A DNA stretch of 41,238 bases from Rhodospirillales bacterium (GTDB lineage: Bacteria; Pseudomonadota; Alphaproteobacteria; Rhodospirillales; SHVQ01). The DNA lies in the NCBI GenBank assembly GCA_009694195.1, contig SHVQ01000025.1, forward strand, positions 1 to 41,238, written 5' to 3'. A program made the translations under genes and the position numbers. Below, in pieces: positions 27,225 through 35,857 of this stretch. Under the pieces are notes generated by a model. It was not told the DNA's origin. It worked only from the letters and a program-made list of their open reading frames with translations, and made no database searches. Position 1 is the stretch's first letter. Each line of letters begins with the position of its first letter.

Positions 27225-27785
27225 ATGGCAATTCTGAAGATCGCGCGGATGGGCCATCCCGCCCTCCGGTGGCCGACCGAGCCGGTGTCCGACCCGACGG
27301 CGCCGGAGATCCGGCGTCTCGTCGCCGACATGATCGAAACCATGTACGACGCCCCCGGCATCGGGCTTGCGGCGACCCAGGTCCACGTGCCGAAGAGGGT
27401 CGTGGTCTTTTACGTGCCTGAGCGACGGGCAGACGGCGCCGCCGGCACGGCGGGGGGCGCGCAGCCGCTCACCGTCCTCATCAATCCGGTCATCGAGCCC
27501 TTGGGGGAGGAGACGGATTCCATGCTGGAAGCCTGCCTCTCGGTTCCCGGCTTCACCGGCCTCGTGCCGCGGTTCCGCCGCGTCCGTTACACAGGCATCG
27601 GGCTTGAGGGCGAGCCGATCGATCGCGTTGCCGAAGGCTTCCATGCCCGCGTCGTCCAGCACGAGTGCGACCACCTGGATGGCATCCTCTATCCCATGCG
27701 CATCGTCGACATGTCGACGTTCGGCTTCGCCGAGGAAGTCCATCGGGAGCATGCCGCCGCCGCGTCGGAAATCGAGGCGGAATAG
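27225..27785 (+). CDS. def: peptide deformylase
   Basis: This cytoplasmic metalloenzyme removes the formyl group from the first methionine of new proteins. In 186 residues it shows all three motifs: GIGLAATQ (45-52), EACLS (102-106, Cys104 a metal ligand; the usual glycine is alanine here) and HECDH (146-150, two His ligands and the catalytic Glu). A Gly/Ala-rich insertion near 70-80 ([13 protein letters not shown]) lies in a surface loop. The EACLS variant and the separation from fmt suggest a second, divergent deformylase type, though activity is likely because the catalytic residues are intact. The GTG of COQ9 starts two bases after the stop. Confidence 0.92.
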   Translation: MAILKIARMGHPALRWPTEPVSDPTAPEIRRLVADMIETMYDAPGIGLAATQVHVPKRVVVFYVPERRADGAAGTAGGAQPLTVLINPVIEPLGEETDSMLEACLSVPGFTGLVPRFRRVRYTGIGLEGEPIDRVAEGFHARVVQHECDHLDGILYPMRIVDMSTFGFAEEVHREHAAAASEIEAE

Positions 27786-27787
27786 CC

Positions 27788-28435
27788 GTGCCCAAGCCGA
27801 GACGCGCCGCCGGCGACATGGAAGACGCGCGCGACCGGATTCTCGCGGCGACGCTCAGGCACGTCCCGTTCGAGGGCTGGACGCGGGCCGCTCTCGCAGA
27901 AGGCGTGAAGGACGCAGGACTCTCCGACGACATGGCGCTCCGGACGTTTCCGGCCGGGATTCCCGAGCTCGTCGAGCATTACGGAGAGTTTTCCAACCGC
28001 CGCATGCTGGCGGCGCTCCCTGAAACCAAGCTCGCCCAGCTTCGCGTGCGGGACCGCGTCGCCGTGGCGGTGCGGACCCGGATCGGGCAGGCCGCGCCGC
28101 ACCGCGAGGCCGTGCGCCGCCTGATGGCCTACCTGGCGCTGCCGCAGAATGCGCCGCTTGCCGCCAGGCTCGCGTATCGGATGGCGAACGCGGTGTGGTA
28201 CGCGGCCGGTGACACCTCGGTCGATTTCAATTTTTATACCAAGCGGGCGCTGCTCGCCGGCGTCTACACCTCGACGCTGCTCTACTGGCTGCAGGACGAA
28301 GGCGACGGCAGCGGCGATTTCCCGGACACCTGGGCGTTCCTCGACCGGCGGATCGGGGACGTGCTGAAGATCTTCGGCTGGCCCAAGCGCGTGCGGGAAG
28401 GATTTGCGTCCGCCTTCGCGGGCTTGCGCGGCTAG
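27788..28435 (+). CDS. COQ9 family protein
   Basis: COQ9 proteins bind isoprenoid lipids and assist ubiquinone hydroxylation by COQ7 or related enzymes. The 215-residue protein begins as a TetR-like helical bundle (DARDRILAATLRHVPFEGWTR) and has the family segment VDFNFYTKRALLAGVYTSTLLYWLQD followed by DTWAFLDRRIGDVLKI. The GTG at 27788 is two bases after the def stop; an ATG at 27821 is an alternative. The family is also known as rpsU-divergently transcribed protein, which fits rpsU at 26.9-27.1 kb. The ABC1 kinase at 20 kb is another ubiquinone-related gene in the window. Confidence 0.9.
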   Translation: MPKPRRAAGDMEDARDRILAATLRHVPFEGWTRAALAEGVKDAGLSDDMALRTFPAGIPELVEHYGEFSNRRMLAALPETKLAQLRVRDRVAVAVRTRIGQAAPHREAVRRLMAYLALPQNAPLAARLAYRMANAVWYAAGDTSVDFNFYTKRALLAGVYTSTLLYWLQDEGDGSGDFPDTWAFLDRRIGDVLKIFGWPKRVREGFASAFAGLRG

Positions 28436-28516
28436 GGTCCCGCCGTCGAGCCCATTGCGTCCCTCGCCGCGAGTCGGCATCATCGGCGCGCCGTCAAACA
28501 AACTGGGAGAACAACC

Positions 28517-29389
28517 ATGGCTTCGGGCAGTTTCGGTTCATTGCAGTCCGTCACCGCCGCATGTTCGGTGCTTGCCGTATTCGTCGGCGTTTCGCTCGGA
28601 GCGCCCGGCGACGCCGCCGCGCAATCGACCCTCGAGAAAATCAAGAAAGCGGGCGTGGTGCGCATGGCCATCGCGCACGAGCCGCCGTTCACCGATTACA
28701 AGCCCGGCGGCGAGCTGACGGGTGCGTCGGCGGACCTGACGCGAGAGGTCATGAAGAAGCTCGGCGTTCCCAAGATCGACGCGCAGGTGACGGAGTGGGG
28801 CGCCATGATCCCGGGTCTCCAGGCGCGCCGGTTCGACATCATCTCGACCGGCCTGTTCATGCGGCCGCAGCGCTGCGCCGCGGTCCTCTTCTCGCAGCCG
28901 GATACCTGTACGGCCAGGGGCTTCGCGGTGAAGAAGGGCAACCCCAAGAAGCTCGACAGCATGGAGGCCGTGCGCGACAACAAGGAGGTGAAGCTCGGCG
29001 TCTGCGGCGGCTGCTTCGACGAGACCCGCGCGATCGAGGTCGGCGTCCCGCGCGAGCGCATCGTCAACGTGACGGACATTCTGAACGCTCTCAAGATGCT
29101 GCAGGCCGGGCGCGTCGACGCCGTTGCGTGGCCGGACATCTCGATCAAGGAGGCGCTCCCCAAGCTCGGCGATCCGAACCTGGAGTGGGTCACGGTGAAG
29201 GGCATCGAACCCCAGTGCTCCGGGGCTGCCTTCCACAAGGATGACAAGGACCTGCGCGACGCCTATGACGCCGTGCTCAAGGACATGAAGGCGTCCGGGC
29301 AATTCTCAAAGATCATGACCCAGTACAACTTCAACCCCGACTACGCGATCGCCCACACGCGCGAAAAGTTCTGCGGCGGCCCGAACTGA
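28517..29389 (+). CDS. ehuB: EhuB-like ectoine/polar amino acid substrate-binding protein
   Basis: This 290-residue family 3 solute-binding protein probably captures ectoine, hydroxyectoine or another small zwitterion in the periplasm. The N-terminal 35 residues form a signal peptide with a GDAAA-QS cut. The mature part opens TLEKIKKAGVVRMAIAHEPPF, with the EhuB-like stretches SADLTREVMKKLG and GFAVKKGNPKKL, and has paired cysteines in KLGVCGGCFDE. It follows GGGAGA at 28505-28510. Two permease genes come next, so this is an importer operon. Glutamate/glutamine or other polar amino acids are possible ligands. Confidence 0.85.
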   Translation: MASGSFGSLQSVTAACSVLAVFVGVSLGAPGDAAAQSTLEKIKKAGVVRMAIAHEPPFTDYKPGGELTGASADLTREVMKKLGVPKIDAQVTEWGAMIPGLQARRFDIISTGLFMRPQRCAAVLFSQPDTCTARGFAVKKGNPKKLDSMEAVRDNKEVKLGVCGGCFDETRAIEVGVPRERIVNVTDILNALKMLQAGRVDAVAWPDISIKEALPKLGDPNLEWVTVKGIEPQCSGAAFHKDDKDLRDAYDAVLKDMKASGQFSKIMTQYNFNPDYAIAHTREKFCGGPN

Positions 29390-29410
29390 CGTTTCCGTCG
29401 AAGCAGGCCC

Positions 29411-29470
29411 CCACCTCACCCTCCCGCCCTCTCCGCCCCCTGGGGCGGAGAGGGTCAGGGGTGAGGAGGG
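29411..29470. repeat. long palindromic repeat between binding protein and permease genes
   Basis: CCCTCTCCGCCCC (29427-29439) pairs with GGGGCGGAGAGGG (29442-29454), and outer arms CCTCACC (29414-29420) and GGTGAGG (29460-29466) also pair. This is the CCTCACCCT...CTCTCC...GGCGGAGAGGG type of dispersed proteobacterial element. Located between ehuB and ehuC, it could stabilise the upstream message and make more binding protein than permease. Confidence 0.75.
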
Positions 29471-29518
29471 GCACTCCGGACGCGGGACGGTCGAAAACCG
29501 AACCGTCGTGACCCCGTG

Positions 29519-30178
29519 ATGATCTTCGACTACCTCATCCCTTTCGGCCGCGGGCTCTTGGTCACGGTCGAGATCACGGTGCTGTCGACCATCCTCGCGG
29601 CCGTGATCGCGGTGATCGCGGGGCTCGCGCGTCTCTCGAAGCATGCCTGGGTCCGCTGGCCGGCGGCCGTCTACGTCGAGTTCTTCCGCAGCACGTCGTG
29701 CTACGTTCAGCTTTTCTGGCTGTTCTTTGCGCTGCCCTTCTTCGGCATCTATCTCGACGCCTTTTTAGTCGGGATCGTAGGGATCGCACTTAACATCGGG
29801 AGCTTCGCGTCCGAGGTCGTGCGCGCCGCCGTGCTGTCGGTTTCCAAGGGGCAGCGCGAGGCCGCGATCGCCCTCAACTACACGGCCTGGCAGCGGATGC
29901 GGCGGGTGATCCTGCCGCAAGCGATGATCGCCATGCTGCCGCCGATGAGCAATCTGATGATCGAGCTCATCAAGACGACCCCGCTCGTTTCCCTCATCAC
30001 CATCTCGGACCTCACGTTCACCGCCCACCTGTTCCGCACGCAGAGCGGCCAGACGTTCCAGGCGTTCGGCAGCATCCTGATCATCTATTTCATCCTCTCG
30101 TCCGGGATGGCGTGGATCTTCAATACGCTCGAGCGGCGATTCCGGAAGGGACTCGCGATCACGGCGAGGAATCTCTGA
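29519..30178 (+). CDS. ehuC: EhuC-like amino acid/ectoine ABC transporter permease
   Basis: A 219-residue inner-membrane permease of the HisM/EhuC type with about five helices. The binding-protein-dependent motif is present as EAAIALNYTAWQRMRRVILPQA, followed by PLVSLITISDLTF. The start is ATG 29519 (GTG at 29516 also possible); neither has a good ribosome-binding site. Its stop overlaps the ATG of the next permease by one base. The first helix begins GRGLLVTVEITVLST, as is usual for this family. Confidence 0.88.
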   Translation: MIFDYLIPFGRGLLVTVEITVLSTILAAVIAVIAGLARLSKHAWVRWPAAVYVEFFRSTSCYVQLFWLFFALPFFGIYLDAFLVGIVGIALNIGSFASEVVRAAVLSVSKGQREAAIALNYTAWQRMRRVILPQAMIAMLPPMSNLMIELIKTTPLVSLITISDLTFTAHLFRTQSGQTFQAFGSILIIYFILSSGMAWIFNTLERRFRKGLAITARNL

Positions 30179-30831
30179 TGGAATGGGACTGGAATTACGT
30201 CATCGCCTTCATGCCGCGGCTCCTCCAGGGCCTCGTCATCACCGTCGAGGCGACGTTCCTCGCGACCGTTCTTGCCCTCGTGACCGGCCTGCTCATTGCG
30301 GTCGCCAAGCGGTCGCGCAACGAGATACTCAGGATTCCCGTCCACTGGTCGAACGAGTTCGTCCGGCGCACGCCGCTGCTCGTCCAGATCTACTTCGTGT
30401 TCTTCGTGCTGCCGGACGCCGGCATCACGCTCTCGCCGCTCGCCGCCGGCGTCATCGCGCTCGGGCTCCATTCCAGCTCCTACATGTCCGAGGTCTACCG
30501 GGCCGGCATCGACGGCCTTCCGCGGGGCCAGTGGGAGGCGGCGAAGGCCCTCAACTATCGGCCGCTCGCCATGTGGGTCCGGGTGATCTTGCCCCAGGCG
30601 GTGCCGCCGATGATCCCGCCGCTCGGCAATTACCTGATCATCATGTTCAAGGAGACCGCGCTTCTCTCGACCATCTCCGTGGTCGAGCTCATGGGAGCGG
30701 CGCGGATCGTCGGCAACGAGAGCTACCGTTACTTCGAGCCGATCTCGATGGTCGGATTGACGTTTCTCGTCATTTGCCTGCCCGCGGCGTTTTTCGTCCG
30801 TTACCTGGAAATGCGCCTCGCGCGGCGCTGA
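30178..30831 (+). CDS. ehuD: EhuD-like amino acid/ectoine ABC transporter permease
   Basis: The second permease, 217 residues, forms a heterodimer with the preceding one. The EAA loop reads EAAKALNYRPLAMWVRVILPQA. The start ATG at 30178 overlaps the previous stop (TGATG). Helices begin with LLQGLVITVEATFLATVLAL, and the C-terminus ends MRLARR. No ATPase gene (ehuA/HisP type) follows: the next gene is the soluble transhydrogenase. The operon must use an ATPase encoded elsewhere. Confidence 0.88.
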   Translation: MEWDWNYVIAFMPRLLQGLVITVEATFLATVLALVTGLLIAVAKRSRNEILRIPVHWSNEFVRRTPLLVQIYFVFFVLPDAGITLSPLAAGVIALGLHSSSYMSEVYRAGIDGLPRGQWEAAKALNYRPLAMWVRVILPQAVPPMIPPLGNYLIIMFKETALLSTISVVELMGAARIVGNESYRYFEPISMVGLTFLVICLPAAFFVRYLEMRLARR

Positions 30832-30901
30832 ACGGGGCTTTCGGGCGGTGATTTGCCGTTTCCGGTAAATCACGTCAGAATGCGCCGGAACGAGGGGGCG
30901 C

Positions 30902-32305
30902 ATGGCGACCTACGACTACGACATGGTGGTGATCGGCTCGGGGCCGGGCGGGCAGCGCGCGGCGACCCAGGCCGCCAAACTCGGGAAGAAAGTGGCGCTC
31001 GCCGAATACAAGGCCTGCGTCGGCGGCGTCTGCATCAACCTCGGCACGATCCCGAGCAAGACGCTGCGCGAGGCGGCGCTTCACCTTTCCGGCTACCGCG
31101 AGCGCAACATCTACGGCGCCTCCTACACGGTGAAGGAGCGGATCACCATGTCCGATCTCCTGCACCGGTGCGATCACGTGGTACGCGCCGAAATCGACGT
31201 GATCCAGCATCAGCTCAAGCGCAACGGAATCGAGGTGATTCCCGCCCGCGCGGCGTTCGTCGATCCGCACACGATCCGGATGAAATCCGCGGAAGGGCAG
31301 GGCAGCCGCAACGTGACCGCCGACAAGATCGTCATCGCGTCGGGTACCGTGACGGCGCGCGACTCCCACATCGCATTCGACGGCCAGCGGATCTTCACCA
31401 GCGACGACATTCTCTCCCTGAATGAGCTTCCGAAGACACTGGCAGTCGTCGGCGCAGGCGTGATCGGCATCGAGTACGCCACGATCTTCGCGATATTGGG
31501 CGTGAGGGTGACGGTGATCGATAAACGCCCGCAGCTCCTTTCGTTCGTCGATCAGGAGATCGTCGATTCGCTCGTCTACCAGATGCGGCAGAACCGGGCG
31601 ACGCTCAGGCTCGGCGAAGACGTCGCGGCGATCGAGCCGTTCACCGAAAATGGCCAGCCGCGCGTTCGGGTCATCCTCAAGAGCCAGAAGCATATCGTGG
31701 CCGACAAGGCGCTCTACAGCATCGGCCGGGTCGGCGCGACGGGATGGCTCGATCTGGACGCGGCCGGCGTCAAGGCCGACGACCGCGGTCGCATCAAGGT
31801 GGATGCGCATTACCGGACGACGGCCGAGAACGTTTACGCCGTCGGCGACGTGATCGAATTCCCGAGCTTGGCCTCCACGTCCATGGAGCAGGGCCGCATC
31901 GCCGCCTGCCACGCGTTCGCCAAGGCGGCCAAAAGCTGCCCCGAGTTCTTTCCCTACGGCATCTATGCGGTGCCCGAGATCTCGACGGTCGGCAAGAACG
32001 AGGAGGAGCTGACCGTAGCCGGCGTGCCTTATGAAGTTGGCAAGGCCCGCTACAAGGAGATCTCGCGCGGCATGATCCTCGGCGACTCGTCGGGCCTCTT
32101 GAAGCTCCTCTTCCACCGGGAAACCCGGAAGCTTCTCGGCGTCGCCATCATCGGCGAGGGGGCGAGCGAGCTCATCCACATCGGCCAGGCCGTGCTCGCG
32201 TTCGGCGGCTCGATCGACTATTTCATCGACACCGTGTTCAACTACCCAACCCTCGCCGAATGCTACAAAACCGCGGCTTTCGACGGGATCAACCGGCTCG
32301 GCTGA
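30902..32305 (+). CDS. sthA: soluble pyridine nucleotide transhydrogenase (Si-specific)
   Basis: This FAD enzyme reversibly exchanges electrons between NADPH and NAD+ without proton pumping. The 467-residue flavoprotein has the FAD motif GSGPGG (12-17), an NAD(P) site starting VVGAGVIGIEYATIFA near 181, and the family signature GTIPSKTLREA. The redox-active cysteine pair of related disulfide oxidoreductases is incomplete: C44 is present, but the second position is T49. This is normal for SthA and supports the call over lipoamide or glutathione reductase. It lies 70 bases after the ehuD permease. The energy-coupled pnt operon lies 4.3 kb upstream. Confidence 0.93.
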   Translation: MATYDYDMVVIGSGPGGQRAATQAAKLGKKVALAEYKACVGGVCINLGTIPSKTLREAALHLSGYRERNIYGASYTVKERITMSDLLHRCDHVVRAEIDVIQHQLKRNGIEVIPARAAFVDPHTIRMKSAEGQGSRNVTADKIVIASGTVTARDSHIAFDGQRIFTSDDILSLNELPKTLAVVGAGVIGIEYATIFAILGVRVTVIDKRPQLLSFVDQEIVDSLVYQMRQNRATLRLGEDVAAIEPFTENGQPRVRVILKSQKHIVADKALYSIGRVGATGWLDLDAAGVKADDRGRIKVDAHYRTTAENVYAVGDVIEFPSLASTSMEQGRIAACHAFAKAAKSCPEFFPYGIYAVPEISTVGKNEEELTVAGVPYEVGKARYKEISRGMILGDSSGLLKLLFHRETRKLLGVAIIGEGASELIHIGQAVLAFGGSIDYFIDTVFNYPTLAECYKTAAFDGINRLG

Positions 32306-32425
32306 ACGGCCCCGGCCGGCCGATTCGTTAACGCCCGGGCTCCCGCCGAAACGGTTTCGTCCCTCCGGCGAAGACTGCTAAGGTTGGCGTCAGGGGTCGT
32401 AAACCCAGGTCCCGACACAGCGCCC

Positions 32426-33289
32426 ATGCTCATGGCTTCCGCCCGCACCTCCGCGCCCCGGCGCGATCTCGCCGACCATTTCCTTGAGTGCGGAAAGGTC
32501 GGCCGCTATCTCACGTTGCAGGACGAGAGCCGCTTCGTCATCACCGACGATTTCCGCGAGGGCGTCGCCATCGACCCCATCGCCACTGCGGCCGCAACGA
32601 TCTTTTCCAAGGACATCCTCGTCGCTCAGGCGGCGCTCGTTCCGCTCGGGCTGAAGGCGGGCAAAAGCTCGGTCCGGCATATGGAGCGCTACGAGGAGCT
32701 GTTCGATCTCATCGAAAAGCGCGCGTTCAGCGGCGATGTCCGCGACCGCGCCCGGGCGCTCGTCGAAGCCGGCTTCCGCGAAGCCCGCATTCGCGAGCTC
32801 GAGGCCGAGATCGGCGGAACCATCACGCCCGCCCGCAAGCGCTATCGGGCGTTTCTCGACATCGTGCGCCGCCTCATCGAGCGCCACATCACGGCGACCG
32901 CCTTCCGCGACGAGTTCCGCGAGTTCACCTATGCGGTCGCCGGCAAGCTCGACTTCGGGATCTACAGCTTCTGCCTCGATCGCGTCTTCGCGAACCGCCA
33001 AATCCCGCTCCAGGCCAAGGCCTATCTCATCGCGGAGATCGTGGGCTTCCCGCCGCTGATCCGGCGCGAGCTCATCGCCAACGTGTTGACCGCGCCGAAC
33101 CAGTCCCGCGAGCTCGTGACGATGGCGCGCAAAATGATCGAGCGCGAGCTCCCGAGCGAAATCGTGGTCGAGACCTATCTGCTGGTGACGCTGAAATCCT
33201 CGCGCCTCTCCGTGAAGCAGGTGCAGGACATCTTCATGGGCGGCATCGAAGCCCCCGTCGCCGACGGCTCGAAATTCGCCTTTCCGTAA
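32426..33289 (+). CDS. protein of unknown function
   Basis: I do not recognise this 287-residue protein. It has no signal peptide or membrane segment. It is charged throughout, with helical stretches such as VRDRARALVEAGFREARIREL and a middle part RYRAFLDIVRRLIERHITATAF. A short hydrophobic patch ends KAYLIAEIVGFPPLIRR. The ATG at 32426 (or 32432) is chosen because the in-frame TTG at 32384 has no support; no strong ribosome-binding site is visible. It stands alone between sthA and a toxin-antitoxin module. The codon pattern (G/C in third position) matches its neighbours, so it is a real gene. Confidence 0.75.
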   Translation: MLMASARTSAPRRDLADHFLECGKVGRYLTLQDESRFVITDDFREGVAIDPIATAAATIFSKDILVAQAALVPLGLKAGKSSVRHMERYEELFDLIEKRAFSGDVRDRARALVEAGFREARIRELEAEIGGTITPARKRYRAFLDIVRRLIERHITATAFRDEFREFTYAVAGKLDFGIYSFCLDRVFANRQIPLQAKAYLIAEIVGFPPLIRRELIANVLTAPNQSRELVTMARKMIERELPSEIVVETYLLVTLKSSRLSVKQVQDIFMGGIEAPVADGSKFAFP

Positions 33290-33355
33290 ACCGTCACCGC
33301 ATTACCATTCGTCACCCCGGCCAAGCGGCCAAGCTTGAATTTGGCACGCCTTTGC

Positions 33356-33389
33356 CTATATAACTATAGTCATGACCATAGTCATATAG
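33356..33389. promoter_or_regulatory. palindromic operator and promoter of the toxin-antitoxin module
   Basis: A 34-base imperfect palindrome is centred on CTATAGTCATGACCATAG (33364-33381), with outer arms CTATAT (33356-33361) and ATATAG (33384-33389). Only two symmetric positions fail to match. It also carries a direct repeat ATAGTCAT. A promoter TTGGCA-N18-TATAGT (33341-33346, 33365-33370) overlaps it. This fits autorepression by the Phd-type antitoxin, seven bases before whose ATG it ends. Confidence 0.7.
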
Positions 33390-33396
33390 GTGTCGC

Positions 33397-33624
33397 ATGA
33401 AATCCATCAAGGCCGGTGAGTTCAAAGCAAAGTGCTTGAAGCTCATGGACGAAGTGGCGGCCACCGGAAAGCCCGTGCTGATTACGAAGAACGGCAAACC
33501 CGTGGCGCAACTTGCGCCCATCACATGCAAGCCAAAGACGCCTTATGGCGCACTGAAGGGACACGCCATCATTCTCGGCGATATCATCGAACCGATCGAT
33601 GTTGAGTGGGAGGCGCAGCGGTGA
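33397..33624 (+). CDS. Phd/YefM-family antitoxin
   Basis: This 75-residue antitoxin both neutralises the toxin and binds DNA. The N-terminal fold reads MKSIKAGEFKAKCLKLMDEV and then KPVLITKNGKPVAQLAPI, the Phd/YefM dimer domain. The C-terminus, about residues 45-75, is acidic and likely to fold on the toxin. Its stop overlaps the toxin GTG by four bases. The DNA here is AT-richer than its surroundings, consistent with acquisition of the pair as a unit. Confidence 0.9.
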   Translation: MKSIKAGEFKAKCLKLMDEVAATGKPVLITKNGKPVAQLAPITCKPKTPYGALKGHAIILGDIIEPIDVEWEAQR

Positions 33625-34028
33625 GTCGCGTTCACCTCGACACCCATGCGCTCATCTGGATGTTGGAAGAAAGCCCAAAGCTGGGGCGAAGAGCGCAAGG
33701 GCTCGTGCGTGACGCCCTATCGTCGGATGCGCTCGCGGTCTCGGCGATCGTCTTCTGGGAGGCGGCGATGCTCGTCGACAAGAGACGCCTTCGTCTTACG
33801 GAACCTCCGGAGCGGTGGCGCCAGATCGTGCTCGGGATCGGCATCGCCGAGCTTCCCATCGATGGCGAGATTGGAGTTGCGGCCGTGTCGTTACGGGGAC
33901 TTCACCCCGATCCGACGGACCGCATGATCGTGGCCACGGCCTTGTCCGAACGGGCAACCCTCATCACGGCCGACAGGCGCGTGCTCGCGTGGAAGGGCGG
34001 CCTCAAGTGCCACGATGCGCGCGTTTGA
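33621..34028 (+). CDS. VapC-like PIN-domain toxin ribonuclease
   Basis: A 135-residue PIN-domain protein, probably a Mg-dependent RNase that stops translation when free. Acidic active-site residues are visible in LDTHALIWMLEE (first Asp), in VFWEAAML, and in DPTDRMIVATALSE followed by TLITADRRV. The GTG at 33621 overlaps the antitoxin stop (GTGA), giving coupled translation. It ends 21 bases from the convergent purK stop. Pairing a Phd/YefM antitoxin with a PIN toxin is a known mixed combination in proteobacteria. Confidence 0.9.
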   Translation: MSRVHLDTHALIWMLEESPKLGRRAQGLVRDALSSDALAVSAIVFWEAAMLVDKRRLRLTEPPERWRQIVLGIGIAELPIDGEIGVAAVSLRGLHPDPTDRMIVATALSERATLITADRRVLAWKGGLKCHDARV

Positions 34029-34049
34029 CATTTTTCTCGAGGCGCGCCG

Positions 34050-35186
34050 CTATTCCTTGGTGAGGCTGCCCTTGGGGTAGAGCCGCGTGACGTGGCCCAT
34101 CTTGCGGCCGGGCCGGATCTCGTTCTTGCCGTAGAGGTGAACCTTGGCGCCCGGCTCGGCGACGAGGGCCGGCCATTGCTCGACGTCGGTGCCGATCAGG
34201 TTCTGCATCACGGCATCCGCGTGGCGATCGACCGAGCCGAGGGGCAATCCCGCGACCGCGCGGACGAACTGCTCGAACTGGCTGGTGACGCAGGCGTCGA
34301 TGGTCCAGTGGCCGGAGTTGTGCGGTCGCGGCGCGATCTCGTTCACGAGCAGGCGGCCGTCGCGGGCGACGAACATCTCGACCGCGAGAAGACCGACGAG
34401 CCCCATCGCATCCGCGAGCTTCGCCGACAGCGCGATCGCGTCCCTGGCGAGCGCGTCCGAAATGGCGGCGGGCGCTCGGGTCACGTCGAGGATGTGGTTG
34501 CGGTGGCGGTTCTCGACGGGCGGGTAGGCGACCCACTTGCCATCAAGCCCACGGGCGACGATGACCGAGATCTCCATCGCCAAGTCGACGAAGCCTTCGA
34601 GAATCGCGTGGCTGTTGCCCATCTCGCGCCAGGCCGCGTCGAGCGGGGTATTCTCCGCGATCAACACTTGCCCCTTGCCGTCGTAGCCCATGCGGGCGGT
34701 CTTCAGCACGGCCGGGCGCCCGATCGCCTGGACGGCGGCGGCAAGCGCCCCTTCGCGCTCGACGGACGCGTAGGCGGTCGTCGGGATACCCAGGCGGTTG
34801 ATGAACTCCTTCTCGACCAGCCGGTCTTGCGCGATGCGGAGGCAATCCCATCCCGGCCGCACGGGGATACGCTCGGTCAGGAACCGCACGCTCTCGTGCG
34901 GAACGTTCTCGAACTCGAAGGTGACGGCGTGCACGGCGTCGGCGAAGGCGGCGAGCGCCGCTTGATCGGCGTAGGAAGCAACCGTGGCGGCGGCCGCGAC
35001 CTGGCTTGCCGGGCTTCCGCGCTCGTCGGTGAAGATGTGGCACGTGTAGCCGAGCCGCGCGGCGGCGAGCGCGGTCATCCGGCCGAGCTGGCCGCCCCCC
35101 ATGATCCCGATCGTGCTGCCGGGGGCAAGCGGTGCGGACGGACGGGCGGCGGTCGCACCCAAGGGCCGGGCGGAGAACAGGTTCAT
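34050..35186 (-). CDS. purK: 5-(carboxyamino)imidazole ribonucleotide synthase
   Basis: PurK uses ATP and bicarbonate to carboxylate aminoimidazole ribonucleotide in purine synthesis. The 378-residue ATP-grasp protein starts with [24 protein letters not shown] (residues 23-46), the preATP-grasp motif. It has [12 protein letters not shown] in the central region and [26 protein letters not shown] near the active site. The ATG at 35186 overlaps the purE stop by four bases (ATGA). The product is passed to PurE. Confidence 0.95.
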   Translation of the reverse strand: MNLFSARPLGATAARPSAPLAPGSTIGIMGGGQLGRMTALAAARLGYTCHIFTDERGSPASQVAAAATVASYADQAALAAFADAVHAVTFEFENVPHESVRFLTERIPVRPGWDCLRIAQDRLVEKEFINRLGIPTTAYASVEREGALAAAVQAIGRPAVLKTARMGYDGKGQVLIAENTPLDAAWREMGNSHAILEGFVDLAMEISVIVARGLDGKWVAYPPVENRHRNHILDVTRAPAAISDALARDAIALSAKLADAMGLVGLLAVEMFVARDGRLLVNEIAPRPHNSGHWTIDACVTSQFEQFVRAVAGLPLGSVDRHADAVMQNLIGTDVEQWPALVAEPGAKVHLYGKNEIRPGRKMGHVTRLYPKGSLTKE

Positions 35187-35698
35187 TGCCGCGGGGTTGC
35201 GGCGACGGCGGCGGTTTGTTTCGCGCGCCAGGCGTCGAGGGCGGTGCGGACGGCGGCATCGTTGAGGGAGAGCACGGCCGCGGCAAGCAGCGCCGCGTTC
35301 TTCGCGCCCGCCGCCCCGATCGCGAGCGTGCCGACGGGGATGCCCGCCGGCATCTGGACGATTGAAAGGAGGCTGTCCATGCCCTTGAGCGCGCGGCTCT
35401 CGACCGGCACGCCGAAGACGGGGAGCGACGTGAGGGATGCCGTCATTCCCGGCAGGTGGGCGGCGCCGCCGGCGCCGGCGATGATGACCGAAAGCCCGCG
35501 CGCCCGCGCGCCCGTCGCGTAGGCATAGAGGCGTTTCGGCGTCCGGTGGGCCGAGACGATCTGCGTTTCGTAGATAACGCCAAGGGCATCCAAAATCTCC
35601 GCCGCGTGCCGCATGGTCTCCCAGTCCGACTGACTGCCCATGATGATGCCGACCTTGGCGCGGCGGCGGCGAGTCTTGGGCCGGGGACGGGATGGCAT
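35183..35698 (-). CDS. purE: 5-(carboxyamino)imidazole ribonucleotide mutase
   Basis: PurE moves the carboxylate from N5 to C4 of the purine precursor. The 171-residue class I enzyme shows [14 protein letters not shown] near the start, the active-site His loop [15 protein letters not shown] and [12 protein letters not shown]. The ATG at 35698 precedes a basic tail ([12 protein letters not shown]) before the core; the frame stays open 24 residues further, but those lack support. It overlaps purK by four bases, a standard two-gene unit. Confidence 0.95.
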   Translation of the reverse strand: MPSRPRPKTRRRRAKVGIIMGSQSDWETMRHAAEILDALGVIYETQIVSAHRTPKRLYAYATGARARGLSVIIAGAGGAAHLPGMTASLTSLPVFGVPVESRALKGMDSLLSIVQMPAGIPVGTLAIGAAGAKNAALLAAAVLSLNDAAVRTALDAWRAKQTAAVAATPRQ

Positions 35699-35857
35699 GC
35701 GGGCTCCGGGGCGCGGGACGAAGCGAAGCCCGGAATTATAGGCGGGGGGTGCCCCGAGGCAAGGCTGCATCGGCGCCGCGGGCGCCGCAATGGTTCCTTA
35801 ACCATGATCCGTTAGGGTCGCAGGCGTCGCGGAAGGCCTCGCGGGTCGAGGCCCAGA

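Noticed and set aside
28696..29302. Minus-strand frames opposite the ehuB gene
   Set aside because: They are shadows of a gene with a clear signal peptide and binding-protein motifs.
30902..32305. Dihydrolipoamide dehydrogenase or mercuric reductase as identity of the flavoprotein
   Set aside because: The second redox cysteine is replaced by threonine in GTIPSK, a hallmark of soluble transhydrogenase.
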